From Intrasporangium_A sp039812505 (GTDB taxonomy: Bacteria; Actinomycetota; Actinomycetes; Actinomycetales; Dermatophilaceae): a stretch of 15,499 nucleotides of DNA. How positions within the stretch are numbered: the first letter of the stretch is position 1; each line of letters starts with the position of its first letter. The position numbers and the translations under genes are program-made. Positions 8,768-15,477 of the stretch are shown here, piece by piece. The stretch spans positions 1 to 15,499 of the forward strand of contig NZ_JBDIAQ010000079.1 of assembly GCF_039812505.1 (NCBI RefSeq), in the 5' to 3' direction. The notes beneath the pieces are model-generated. The model was not told where the DNA came from and did not search any database. It worked only from the letters and a program-made list of their open reading frames with translations.

Positions 8768-9249
8768 TGGACCTCTACCAGGAGCTGATCCTCGACCACT
8801 CGAGGCAGCCGCACCACGCCGGGCTGCGCGAGCCGTTCGACGCCGAGGTGCACCACGTCAACCCGACCTGCGGCGACGAGGTGACCCTCCGGGTCAGCCT
8901 CGTCGGCACCAGCGCCGACGCCGTCGTGCGCGACGTGTCGTACGACGCGCAGGGCTGCTCGATCTCGATCGCCTCGACCTCCGTGCTGACCGACGAGGTC
9001 ATCGGGCACACCGTCGACGAGGCGCTCGACACCTACGCCGGGATGCGCGAGATGCTCACCTCGCGCGGCAAGGTCGCCGGCGACGAGGACCGGATCGGCG
9101 ACGGCGTCGCGTTCGCCGGCGTCGCCAAGTACCCCTCCCGCGTCAAGTGCGCGCTGCTCGGCTGGGCCGCGTTCACCGACGCACTGATCCGCGCCGGCAT
9201 CCAGGCGCCCGGCCTGACCGACCACACCACCCAAGGAGTGACCCCATGA
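8767..9249 (+). CDS. sufU: SufU zinc-dependent sulfurtransferase
   Basis: A 160-residue IscU-like protein of the SufU subfamily. In Gram-positive bacteria it binds zinc, docks on SufS and accepts persulfide sulfur, rather than acting as a scaffold. The zinc ligands are all present: Cys35 and Asp37 in NPTCGDEV, Cys64 in QGCSIS, and Cys128 in VKCALLGW. The family's insertion relative to IscU is present between the second and third cysteines (about 95-115). The ATG overlaps the sufS stop by one base and has GGAGG at 8755-8759. The TGA overlaps the sufT ATG by 4 bp. The tight coupling on both sides fits a sulfur relay SufS to SufU to SufBC2D. Confidence 0.96.
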   Translation: MDLYQELILDHSRQPHHAGLREPFDAEVHHVNPTCGDEVTLRVSLVGTSADAVVRDVSYDAQGCSISIASTSVLTDEVIGHTVDEALDTYAGMREMLTSRGKVAGDEDRIGDGVAFAGVAKYPSRVKCALLGWAAFTDALIRAGIQAPGLTDHTTQGVTP

Positions 9250-9572
9250 CCGAGACCACCGCCCCGCCCAACGTGGCCGACATCGAGGAGGCGATGCGCG
9301 ACGTCATCGACCCCGAGCTCGGCATCAACGTCGTCGACCTGGGCCTCGTGTACGGCATCACCGTCGACGGCCAGGGCCACGTCGTGCTCGACATGACGCT
9401 GACGTCCGCGGCGTGCCCGCTGACCGACGTCATCGAGGACCAGACCCACCAGGCGCTCGACGGCCTGGCCACGACGGACCGGATCAACTGGGTCTGGATG
9501 CCGCCGTGGGGTCCCGACAAGATCACCGCCGACGGTCGCGAGCAGCTGCGCGCGCTCGGCTTCAACATCTGA
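9246..9572 (+). CDS. sufT: SufT, MIP18/DUF59 Fe-S assembly factor
   Basis: A 108-residue MIP18 (DUF59) family protein and last gene of the suf operon. Related SufT proteins help mature Fe-S enzymes when demand is high; the exact biochemical step is less settled than for the other Suf proteins. Visible hallmarks are the DPELGINVVDLGLVY block (22-36) and the conserved reactive Cys57 in SAACPLTD, followed by a WMPPWGPDKIT segment near the C-terminus. The start ATG is inside the sufU stop (ATGA) and has AAGGAG at 9233-9238. After its TGA come stem-loops rather than another plus-strand gene of the pathway. Confidence 0.95.
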   Translation: MTETTAPPNVADIEEAMRDVIDPELGINVVDLGLVYGITVDGQGHVVLDMTLTSAACPLTDVIEDQTHQALDGLATTDRINWVWMPPWGPDKITADGREQLRALGFNI

Positions 9573-9582
9573 CGTTCGTCGC

Positions 9583-9640
9583 GCACCCGACGGCGACCTC
9601 CAACAATCCCGCCGCGGCCCGATTGTGGGTGCTCGGGTGC
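9583..9640 (+). terminator. nested stem-loop after the suf operon (possible terminator)
   Basis: GCACCCGA (9583-9590) pairs with TCGGGTGC (9633-9640). Inside it ACAATC (9603-9608) pairs with GATTGT (9621-9626) around a GC-rich loop. A further hairpin GTCCGC/GCGGAC lies at 9699-9716. They begin 11 nt after the sufT stop. There is no U-run, which is common for actinobacterial terminators. Pairing is seen; terminator function is inferred. Confidence 0.4.
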
Positions 9641-9700
9641 CGCTCCGGCCTCCAACTATCCAGCCCTGGTCCGATTGTGAGTGCCCGAGAGCCCGCCCGT
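9597..9700. repeat. two imperfect 52-bp direct repeats between sufT and the acVLRF1 gene
   Basis: Two copies start at 9597 and 9649, each beginning CCTCCAAC. They share blocks such as ATCC, CCGATTGTG and GTGC, with scattered substitutions. Each copy is itself partly palindromic: ACAATC/GATTGT in the first, CCAG/CTGG in the second. The 157-bp gap (9573-9729) shows no coding sequence I can support. The form resembles a REP-type dispersed palindromic unit, but genome-wide copies cannot be seen from here. Confidence 0.55.
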
Positions 9701-9729
9701 CCGCCGCGCAGCGGACCGCGGCCGGCGTC

Positions 9730-10347
9730 GTGACGCGCGTCGTCGAGGTCGCCCCGGAGCGTCTCGAGCGGTGGCTCGCGGGCTTCGCCGAACGCCACGG
9801 TGGGTGCGACGCCACCCGGGAGCCCACCCCGGGTGGCGTCGTCGTGCGTGCCGTCGCGCCGGACGGGTCCACCCTCGTGGCAACGCCGTTCGCGTACACG
9901 CCCCTCGGGATCGTGCTGGTCAGACGCGGCGGGTATGCCGCTGGGCTGGCCGTCGCCGACCGGCTCGTCGCCGCGAAGGTCGGGTCACGCCACGTGCAGG
10001 GGCGCACCGCCGCGGGCGGGTGGTCCCAGCAACGGTACGCACGCCGCCGGGCCAGGCAGACCGACGAGGTCGTCGCCGCGGCCGTGCGCCACGCGCGCCG
10101 GGTCGTGCTGGGGGAGGGGCCGGACGCGCCCGAGGGGGTGGGCGGCATACCGGCCGGTCTGGTCGTCGGCGGCGACCGTGGGCTCGTGCGCGCGGTGCTG
10201 GCCCCGGCCGGGCTCGGGGCGCTGGCCGACCTGCCCCGCCGGGAGCTCTACGACCTGCCCGACCCGACCCGCGCCGTCCTGCAGACCGCGCTGCGCCGGG
10301 CCCGCGCGTACCGGGTCGAGCTGAGCGAGCCCGAGCCGCGGCCGTGA
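9730..10347 (+). CDS. acVLRF1 family peptidyl-tRNA hydrolase (ribosome rescue)
   Basis: Recognised as an actinobacterial Vms1-like release factor 1 (acVLRF1), related to the eRF1 catalytic domain. The family is thought to cut the nascent chain from tRNA on stalled ribosomes or split 50S subunits. It has 205 residues. The diagnostic block is GRTAAGGWSQQRYARRR (91-107): the GGWSQQR loop carries the catalytic-type glutamines 100/101 and the basic helix that follows contacts rRNA. His88 in SRHVQGRT lies just before. The GTG at 9730 gives the usual family length, but no good ribosome binding site precedes it; a start further upstream would run into the repeats. It converges on the metallopeptidase gene with a 10-bp gap. 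It contains GGTATGCCGC copies at 9932-9941 and, reversed, 10142-10151. The latter forces a rare ATA codon (Ile140). Confidence 0.85.
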   Translation: MTRVVEVAPERLERWLAGFAERHGGCDATREPTPGGVVVRAVAPDGSTLVATPFAYTPLGIVLVRRGGYAAGLAVADRLVAAKVGSRHVQGRTAAGGWSQQRYARRRARQTDEVVAAAVRHARRVVLGEGPDAPEGVGGIPAGLVVGGDRGLVRAVLAPAGLGALADLPRRELYDLPDPTRAVLQTALRRARAYRVELSEPEPRP

Positions 10348-10359
10348 CGCCGGGCGCTC
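10323..10359. terminator. candidate bidirectional terminator hairpin
   Basis: GAGCG (10323-10327) plus CCCG (10330-10333) pair with CGGG (10351-10354) plus CGCTC (10355-10359), leaving a 2-nt bulge. The loop is 17 nt. The stem spans the convergent stops of the acVLRF1 gene and the metallopeptidase gene, so it could end transcripts from both sides. No U-run is present. Confidence 0.4.
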
Positions 10360-11347
10360 ACTCCACGGTGCCCACCGCGAAGGTGTCGCACCGGTTGAGG
10401 TCACCGGTCCGGTAGCCCTGCATGAACCAGCCCTGCCGCGCCTGGGCCGAGCCGTGCGTCCAGGTCTCCGGGCTGACCCGGCCGCGGGCCGCCTGCTGGA
10501 TCCGGTCGTCCCCGACGGCCGCCGCCGCGGACAGGGCCGAGGCGACGTCGCGCTGGGAGATCGGCTTCATCAGCGTCACGCCGTCGCGGTCCTTCGTCGT
10601 CGTGGCGTGGTGGACCCAGGTGCCGGCGAGGCAGTCGGCCATCAGCTCGATGCGGACCGCGCCGGAGTTCGCGCCTTGCGGGTCCTGCTGGGCCCGGCCG
10701 AGGATGCCGAGCAGGTTCTGGATGTGGTGGCCGTACTCGTGGGCGATGACGTACTCCTTCGCGAGCGCCCCACCGTCGGCGCCGAACCGGTTCGCCAGCT
10801 CGGTGAAGAACGCGGCGTCGATGTAGACCTTCCGGTCGAGCGGGCAGTAGAAGGGGCCCACCGCCGAGCTCGCGGTGCCGCACCCGGACGGGGTCGAGCC
10901 GGAGAAGATGACCGTCCTGGCCGGCTGGTAGCTGCGGCCGTACCTCGGCAGCTGTCTCGCCCAGTAGTCCTGCACGCTGTTGACCGTCGCGACGACCAGG
11001 CACACGTCGTGGCGGTTGGCGTCGGCGCCGGTCCGGCACTGCGCGAAGCTCGAGTCGGGCACCTGGCCCCCGGCGGTGACCTGACCGGGCTCGAGCTGCC
11101 GCGCGCCCGGGTCGCTGCCCGACGAGGCGGCGTCGCCGGACCCGTCCCCGCCGAGGATCGACTGGCCGCCGAAGATCAGGACCAGGACGAGCAGGATCAG
11201 CCCGCCGAGCCCACCGCCGAGCCGGATGCCGCCGGGGAACCTGCCACCTCCGCCCCCACCGAACCCGCCGCCACCGAACCCACCACCACCGCGGCCGCCG
11301 GCCTCCACCTGCGAGGTGTCGAGGCGCGCGTCGTCGTTGAAGGTCAT
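10358..11347 (-). CDS. membrane-anchored neutral zinc metallopeptidase (YpfJ/COG2321 family)
   Basis: A 329-residue putative zinc metallopeptidase. The gluzincin-type motif HEYGHH (203-208) supplies His203, Glu204 and His207; Glu234 in ELMADCLAG is the likely third zinc ligand. The family-typical SSAVGPFYCPLDRKVYIDAAFF (160-181) precedes it. The N-terminus is cytoplasmic and extremely glycine-rich (about 17-49). A single transmembrane segment follows (about 47-60), so the catalytic domain should be outside the membrane. Cys104, Cys116, Cys156, Cys168, Cys239 and Cys320 could form disulfides there. The ATG at 11347 has a clear AGGAG 7 nt upstream (complement of 11355-11359). The physiological substrate of this family is unknown. 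The gene stands alone between a convergent neighbour and the FemX/racemase-like pair. Confidence 0.9.
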   Translation of the reverse strand: MTFNDDARLDTSQVEAGGRGGGGFGGGGFGGGGGGRFPGGIRLGGGLGGLILLVLVLIFGGQSILGGDGSGDAASSGSDPGARQLEPGQVTAGGQVPDSSFAQCRTGADANRHDVCLVVATVNSVQDYWARQLPRYGRSYQPARTVIFSGSTPSGCGTASSAVGPFYCPLDRKVYIDAAFFTELANRFGADGGALAKEYVIAHEYGHHIQNLLGILGRAQQDPQGANSGAVRIELMADCLAGTWVHHATTTKDRDGVTLMKPISQRDVASALSAAAAVGDDRIQQAARGRVSPETWTHGSAQARQGWFMQGYRTGDLNRCDTFAVGTVE

Positions 11348-11397
11348 CGGCCGGCTCCTGTCGACGGCTCGGGCACCACTGCGTTCGCCACCGGCTC

Positions 11398-11403
11398 ATC
11401 GTA
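11398..11403 (-). promoter_or_regulatory. candidate -10 of the metallopeptidase gene
   Basis: The complement reads TACGAT, matching the actinobacterial -10 TANNNT, about 50 nt upstream of the ATG. No good -35 is seen. A small inverted repeat GGGAC/GTCCC (11414-11428) lies in the spacer/-35 area. Low confidence because it rests on one hexamer in a 105-bp gap. Confidence 0.3.
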
Positions 11404-11437
11404 GGGCGCCGGTGGGACAGTGGGTCCCCTCCGGACG

Positions 11438-11462
11438 CGCCCGGTGAGGCGCTCACCGGGCG
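11438..11462 (-). terminator. strong hairpin at the end of the femX/racemase-like operon
   Basis: CGCCCGGTGA (11438-11447) and TCACCGGGCG (11453-11462) form a perfect 10-bp stem with a 5-nt loop. The stop codon of the racemase-like gene (11455-11453) is inside the stem. It is the most stable-looking hairpin in the window and sits just where the minus-strand transcript should end. There is no U-run, as in many actinobacterial terminators. Confidence 0.6.
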
Positions 11463-12478
11463 GGATGGACCACCACCGCGTCTGGGTATGCGGTGGTCAG
11501 GCGCATCCGGACGGTGGCGACGTCGCCGACCTCCGGCGGGACCACGCGCTCCGGCAGGGTCAGCAGGCTGCACTGCATGTGCGGCGGCTCGGCGAACCGC
11601 GGCGTCACCCCGGCGATCTCGAAGGGGGAGCGCACTCGGTGGGCTGCCTCCAGGACGCCCTCGGCGACGGCGATGGCCCGCTGGCGGGCCGTCGCGGCGG
11701 CCGCGGGCGACTCCATCGCGACGCCGTGCGAGGTGCCGCCGCTGACGACCACGAGGTGCCCGGCCGGTTGTGGCCGTTGCCGGTAGCCGACCCGCTCGGC
11801 CCGGGACAGCGCTCGCACCTCGAGGATGTCGGCGCGCACCTCGTAGGCGCCCTTGTCGCCGAGCCACAGGTCGGTCCCGACCCGGGGGCGGAACTCCCGG
11901 TCGGGGAACCGCGCGGCCAGCTCGGCCAGCTCGGGGGGCGTCACGTGCGAGAGGAACCAGCGCCGGTTGTCCGGGACGGCCTCGACGAACCGGGCGATCT
12001 CGGCGACGTGCCCCGACCCGAGCGGCAGGTGCAGCGTGACGCCCTCGCCCCCCGCGGAGGTCACGAACCCGGGGAGCGAGCCGAGCGGCATACCGAACCG
12101 GCCCATGGAGGTGAGCCCCTCGACGACGACGCGGGCGCCGCCGTGCACCGACCGGAGGTCCGCGAGGTCGTCCGGGCTCGTCACGGTGTGCACGACCCGA
12201 GTGTTGCGCAGGTCCGGCAGGTCGTGGTGGATCACGGCGCGGTACGGCTCGAGGACCAGGACCGCTCCGCCGAAGCAGGCCAGCGCCTCGGGCAGCTCCA
12301 GGTAGGTGCCGACCGCGATCGTCGCCGCCCCGAGGCGGTGGGCCTCACCGCAGAGCAGCTGCCGGCCGAAGCCGTAGCCGTTGCCCTTGACGACCGGCAC
12401 CAGACCGGGCAGGCGGCGCAGGGTCGCCTGTTGGGCGGTCCGCCAGCGGTCGCCCTGGACGTGCAGGATGAGCGCCAC
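11453..12478 (-). CDS. divergent alanine racemase-fold PLP protein, partner of FemX
   Basis: A 341-residue protein with the two-domain layout of alanine racemase (Alr). The PLP lysine is Lys31 in VVKGNGYGFGR (29-39). Tyr232 in RVGYRQ sits where the second catalytic base is expected, and SMGRFGMP (124-131) and FRPRVGT (196-202) follow the Alr pattern. Several usual residues differ. The position of the carbamylated lysine (in Alr, KxDTGMxRxG) appears to be Glu120, and the C-terminal MDQ/MVD block appears as MQC (301-303). The start is a GTG 3 bp after the femX stop, with no strong ribosome binding site, so it is probably read with femX. It could be a racemase for alanine or another amino acid, or an accessory protein; the alignment is by eye. 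A GGTATGCCGC copy (12085-12094) is read here as Gly-Met-Pro. Confidence 0.75.
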   Translation of the reverse strand: MALILHVQGDRWRTAQQATLRRLPGLVPVVKGNGYGFGRQLLCGEAHRLGAATIAVGTYLELPEALACFGGAVLVLEPYRAVIHHDLPDLRNTRVVHTVTSPDDLADLRSVHGGARVVVEGLTSMGRFGMPLGSLPGFVTSAGGEGVTLHLPLGSGHVAEIARFVEAVPDNRRWFLSHVTPPELAELAARFPDREFRPRVGTDLWLGDKGAYEVRADILEVRALSRAERVGYRQRPQPAGHLVVVSGGTSHGVAMESPAAAATARQRAIAVAEGVLEAAHRVRSPFEIAGVTPRFAEPPHMQCSLLTLPERVVPPEVGDVATVRMRLTTAYPDAVVVHPAR

Positions 12479-12481
12479 GGG

Positions 12482-13615
12482 TCACCGCCGCTTCATGTAG
12501 AGGTCGAAGGCCTTGTACAGCAAGGGGTTCAGCGGCAGGTCCCACTCGCCGACCAGCCGCACCGCCTCGCCGCCGGTGCCGACCTTGAAGCGGATCAGGC
12601 CGAACTGGCGGCTCTGCTCGTCGAGCGTGTTGGTGATGCCGCGCAGGTCGTAGACGCTCGCCCCGGCCGCGAGCGCGTCCCGCATCATCTGCCACTGGAT
12701 CGCGGTGGAGGCCTGCTTCTCGCGCTTCGTCGCGCTCGAGGCGCCGTAGGAGTACCAGGCGTGCTCGCCGACCCGGACCCAGATCGTGGCCGCCAGCACG
12801 TCGCCCTCGTGCTCGGCCAGGTAGACCCGGATCCGGTCGGGGTCCTCGGCCGACATGGCGGCGTACATCCCGGCGAAGTACCCGACGCCGCGGGGGGTGA
12901 AGCCGTCGCGCTCGGCGGTCTCGAGGTAGAGCGCGTGGAAGGCGGGCACGTCGCTCGCGTCGCCGACGCGCACGGTCACGCCGTTCTTGACGGTCTTCTT
13001 GATGTTGCGCCGCCAGAGCTGGTTCATGCCGGCCAGCAGGTCCGCCTCGGTGCGCCCGGCCAGCGGCACCTGGAAGACGTACTCCGGCTGCCCGGCGCTG
13101 AAGCCCTCGTCGGCGGCCAGGTGCCGGAAGCCGAGCCGGCGCAGCAGCGCCACGACGGCGGTGCCGACCGGCTCGATGACGTCGGGGGTGGCCTGGTCGT
13201 AGCGGTGCACCTCGGGGTCGGTGATGCCGGCCTTGATCGTGGCCGCACGCCAGCGGTGGGTCGCGACCGGCGGCCCGATGCGCATGGCGAAGGCCTTCCG
13301 GCCCTTGAGGTGGTCGCGCAGCGCGCGCAGGTGCTCGACGAGGCGCGGCGAGGACCAGTCCAGGCAGGGCCCCTCGGGCAGGTAGGCGAGGGTGCGCCCG
13401 GTCCGCGGCAGGGGGCGGTGCAGCACGAGCGCGGTGCCGACCAGCGCCGCGCCCTCGAACCAGCCGAGCGACTCCGCCCGCCAGTCCGGCTTGACCTGCG
13501 CCCAGTCCGGGGTCTGCAGGAAGCTGGCCGACGGCTGGGTGCGCAGCCAGGCCAGGTGCTCGGCGGCGGTGATCTCGCGGACCGTGATGTCGCGGGCGGT
13601 GGTCGGGGCGCTCAC
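12482..13615 (-). CDS. femX: FemX/FemAB-type peptidoglycan bridge aminoacyltransferase
   Basis: A 377-residue member of the Fem family of non-ribosomal peptidyl transferases, which pass an amino acid from aminoacyl-tRNA to the stem peptide of lipid II or its precursor in the cytoplasm. Two GNAT-like halves are visible. The N-terminal one contains SFLQTPDWAQVK (31-42) and the substrate strand LAYLPEGPCLDW (77-88). The C-terminal one has YDLRGITNT (322-330), LIRFKVGTGG (340-349) and EWDLPLNPLLYKAF (357-370). The basic helix WRRNIKKTVKNG (201-212) joins them. There is no coiled-coil arm, so it is FemX-like rather than FemA/B. The start is GTG 13615 without a strong ribosome binding site. The amino acid added cannot be told from sequence. 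The racemase-like gene next to it may bear on which amino acid is used. Confidence 0.88.
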   Translation of the reverse strand: MSAPTTARDITVREITAAEHLAWLRTQPSASFLQTPDWAQVKPDWRAESLGWFEGAALVGTALVLHRPLPRTGRTLAYLPEGPCLDWSSPRLVEHLRALRDHLKGRKAFAMRIGPPVATHRWRAATIKAGITDPEVHRYDQATPDVIEPVGTAVVALLRRLGFRHLAADEGFSAGQPEYVFQVPLAGRTEADLLAGMNQLWRRNIKKTVKNGVTVRVGDASDVPAFHALYLETAERDGFTPRGVGYFAGMYAAMSAEDPDRIRVYLAEHEGDVLAATIWVRVGEHAWYSYGASSATKREKQASTAIQWQMMRDALAAGASVYDLRGITNTLDEQSRQFGLIRFKVGTGGEAVRLVGEWDLPLNPLLYKAFDLYMKRR

Positions 13616-13675
13616 GCTGGCTCACGCTACCCGAGGGCGGGCCCGCCACCCCTCAGCCCGGCCCAGCCCAGCCCA

Positions 13676-13772
13676 GATCGAGAGTGCACCTTTCCCGATC
13701 GACAGTGCGCCTTTCCTGATCGACAGTGCGCCTTTCCCGATCGACAGTGCGCCTTTCCCGATCGACAGTGCA
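13676..13772. repeat. 21-bp tandem repeat, 4.6 copies, between femX and the ABC-F gene
   Basis: Units start at 13676, 13697, 13718, 13739 and 13760. The unit is GATCGACAGTGCGCC followed by TTTCC(C/T). The first unit has GAGAGTGCACC instead, and the fifth breaks off after GATCGACAGTGCA. Units 2-4 are identical except for one T at 13717. The array is in the 263-bp gap (13616-13878) between divergent genes. Because 21 is a multiple of three, antisense frames read as a seven-residue repeat, but no gene is supported there. It could be an iteron-like protein-binding site, a phase-variable spacer, or a neutral minisatellite. Confidence 0.9.
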
Positions 13773-13878
13773 GCAGTGCCGGGGATCTGGGAACGGATTC
13801 GGCAGGGCTGGACAGGCGCTGGCAGAATGGAGTGGTTGTCCGGCCGCTGACGAAGTGCGGCACAGAGAGGGGATCGCC

Positions 13879-15477
13879 GTGATCGTCGCCACCGGTATCG
13901 AGCTGCGGGCGGGCGCACGCCTGCTGCTCGAGGACGCGAGCTTCCGGGTCGACGCGGGCGACCGGATCGGTCTGGTCGGGCGCAACGGTGCCGGCAAGAC
14001 GACCCTGACGAAGGTACTGGCGGGGGAGCGGCAGCCCGCCGCGGGGACCGTGACGCGGACCGGGCCGGTGGGCTACCTCCCGCAGGACCCGCGCACCGGC
14101 GACCTCGCCATGCTCGCGCGCAACCGCATCCTGTCGGCGCGTGGCCTCGACGTCATCATGCACCAGCGCACCGAGGCCGAGCAGCGCATGGGCAGCCGCG
14201 ACCCGGACACCCGCGAGCGGGCGATGCGCCGCTACGCCCGGCTCGAGGTGGAGTTCGAGAACGAGGGCGGGTATGCCGCCGAGGCCGAGGCCGCGTCGAT
14301 CGCCGGCGCCCTGGGTCTGGAGGAGCGCGTCCTTGCACAGCCGCTTCGCACACTGTCCGGGGGCCAGCGTCGCCGGGTCGAGCTCTCGCGGATCCTCTTC
14401 TCCGGCAACGAGACCCTGTTGCTCGACGAGCCGACCAACCACCTCGACGCCGACTCGATCGGATGGCTGCGGGAGTACCTGCGCGGCTACAAGGGCGGGC
14501 TGATCGTGATCAGCCACGACATCGGGCTGCTCGGCACCGTGGTCAACAAGGTGTACCACCTGGACGCGAACCGGTCCGCCCTCGACGTCTACAACGTCGG
14601 GTGGAAGACCTACCTGAGCCAGCGCGAGACCGACGAGAAGCGCCGTCGGCGCGAGCTGGCGAACGCGCAGAAGAAGGCCGGGGCGCTGCTCGCGCAGGCC
14701 GACAAGATGCGCGCCAAGGCGACCAAGGCGGTGGCCGCACAGAACATGGCACGCCGCGCCGAGCGGCTGCTCGCCGGGGTCGAAGGGGAGCGGGTGCACG
14801 ACAAGGTGGCCAGGCTGCGGTTCCCGAAGCCGGCTCCCTGCGGCAGGACGCCGCTGCGGGCCAGTGGGCTGTCCCGCTCCTACGGCTCGCTCGAGGTGTT
14901 CACCGACGTCGACCTGGCGATCGACCGCGGCTCGAAGGTCGTCGTGCTGGGCCTCAACGGGGCCGGCAAGACGACCCTGCTGCGGATCCTCGCCGGTGTC
15001 GACGATCCGGACACGGGCGAGGTGGAGCCCGGCCACGGTCTCAAGCTCGGCTACTACGCGCAGGAGCACGAGAACCTCGACGTCGACCGGTCGGTGCTGG
15101 AGAACATGAAGTCGGCGGCCCCGGACCTCGGGGAGACCGAGGTGCGCAAGGTGCTCGGGTCGTTCCTGTTCTCCGGCGACGACGTCCTGAAGCCGGCGGG
15201 GGTGCTCTCCGGCGGTGAGAAGACGCGCCTGTCCCTGGCCCTGCTGGTCGTGTCGGCTGCGAACGTGCTGCTGCTCGACGAGCCGACCAACAACCTGGAC
15301 CCCGCCTCACGAGAGGAGATCCTCGGGGCGCTGTCGACCTACGAGGGGGCGGTCGTGCTGGTGACGCACGACGAGGGAGCCGTCGCCGCCCTCGCTCCGG
15401 AGCGGATCCTGCTGCTGCCCGACGGGGTCGAGGACCTCTGGGGCCCGGACTACCTGGACCTGGTCGCCCTGGCCTGA
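13879..15477 (+). CDS. ABC-F family ATPase (ribosome-associated), two nucleotide-binding domains
   Basis: A 532-residue ABC-F protein with two ABC domains and no membrane segments. Domain 1 has Walker A GRNGAGKT (34-41), signature LSGGQ (159-163), Walker B LLLDEPTNHLD (180-190) and His213. Domain 2 has GLNGAGKT (358-365), LSGGE (443-447), VLLLDEPTNNLD (463-474) and His497. Between them an Arg/Lys/Ala-rich linker (about 244-316) is the P-site tRNA interaction motif typical of the family. Such proteins act on the ribosomal E site, either as translation factors or as antibiotic-protection factors. Gene position downstream of suf recalls M. tuberculosis Rv1473, so it may be that orthologue, but this is inference. 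The GTG at 13879 has AGGGG (13867-13871) 7 nt upstream. A frame extended upstream would read the tandem repeats and is rejected. The last 22 bases of the window (15478-15499) show nothing recognisable. Confidence 0.92.
   Translation: MIVATGIELRAGARLLLEDASFRVDAGDRIGLVGRNGAGKTTLTKVLAGERQPAAGTVTRTGPVGYLPQDPRTGDLAMLARNRILSARGLDVIMHQRTEAEQRMGSRDPDTRERAMRRYARLEVEFENEGGYAAEAEAASIAGALGLEERVLAQPLRTLSGGQRRRVELSRILFSGNETLLLDEPTNHLDADSIGWLREYLRGYKGGLIVISHDIGLLGTVVNKVYHLDANRSALDVYNVGWKTYLSQRETDEKRRRRELANAQKKAGALLAQADKMRAKATKAVAAQNMARRAERLLAGVEGERVHDKVARLRFPKPAPCGRTPLRASGLSRSYGSLEVFTDVDLAIDRGSKVVVLGLNGAGKTTLLRILAGVDDPDTGEVEPGHGLKLGYYAQEHENLDVDRSVLENMKSAAPDLGETEVRKVLGSFLFSGDDVLKPAGVLSGGEKTRLSLALLVVSAANVLLLDEPTNNLDPASREEILGALSTYEGAVVLVTHDEGAVAALAPERILLLPDGVEDLWGPDYLDLVALA

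Noticed and set aside
9732..9741. Palindrome GACGCGCGTC at the acVLRF1 start
   Set aside because: It encodes the first residues of the protein and a GC-only 10-bp palindrome is not surprising at this base composition.
11226..11300. C-rich/GGT-like low-complexity DNA as an independent repeat element
   Set aside because: Explained by the glycine-rich N-terminal segment of the metallopeptidase read on the minus strand.
13676..13772. CRISPR array
   Set aside because: Units abut with no spacers and there are no cas genes; it is a simple tandem repeat.
13806..13840. Promoter for the ABC-F gene (TGGACA and CAGAAT)
   Set aside because: The two hexamer-like sequences are only 8 bp apart, and no other -10/-35 pair is convincing.
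11420..13882. Very long plus-strand open frame (820 codons) opposite the racemase-like and femX genes
   Set aside because: It is antisense to two genes with clear conserved motifs, has low-complexity Arg/Gly/Pro/His composition and no domain; open because of high GC.
13627..15069. Minus-strand open frame of 480 codons with a seven-residue repeat at its end
   Set aside because: Opposite the ABC-F gene; the repeat is only the 21-bp tandem array being read in frame.
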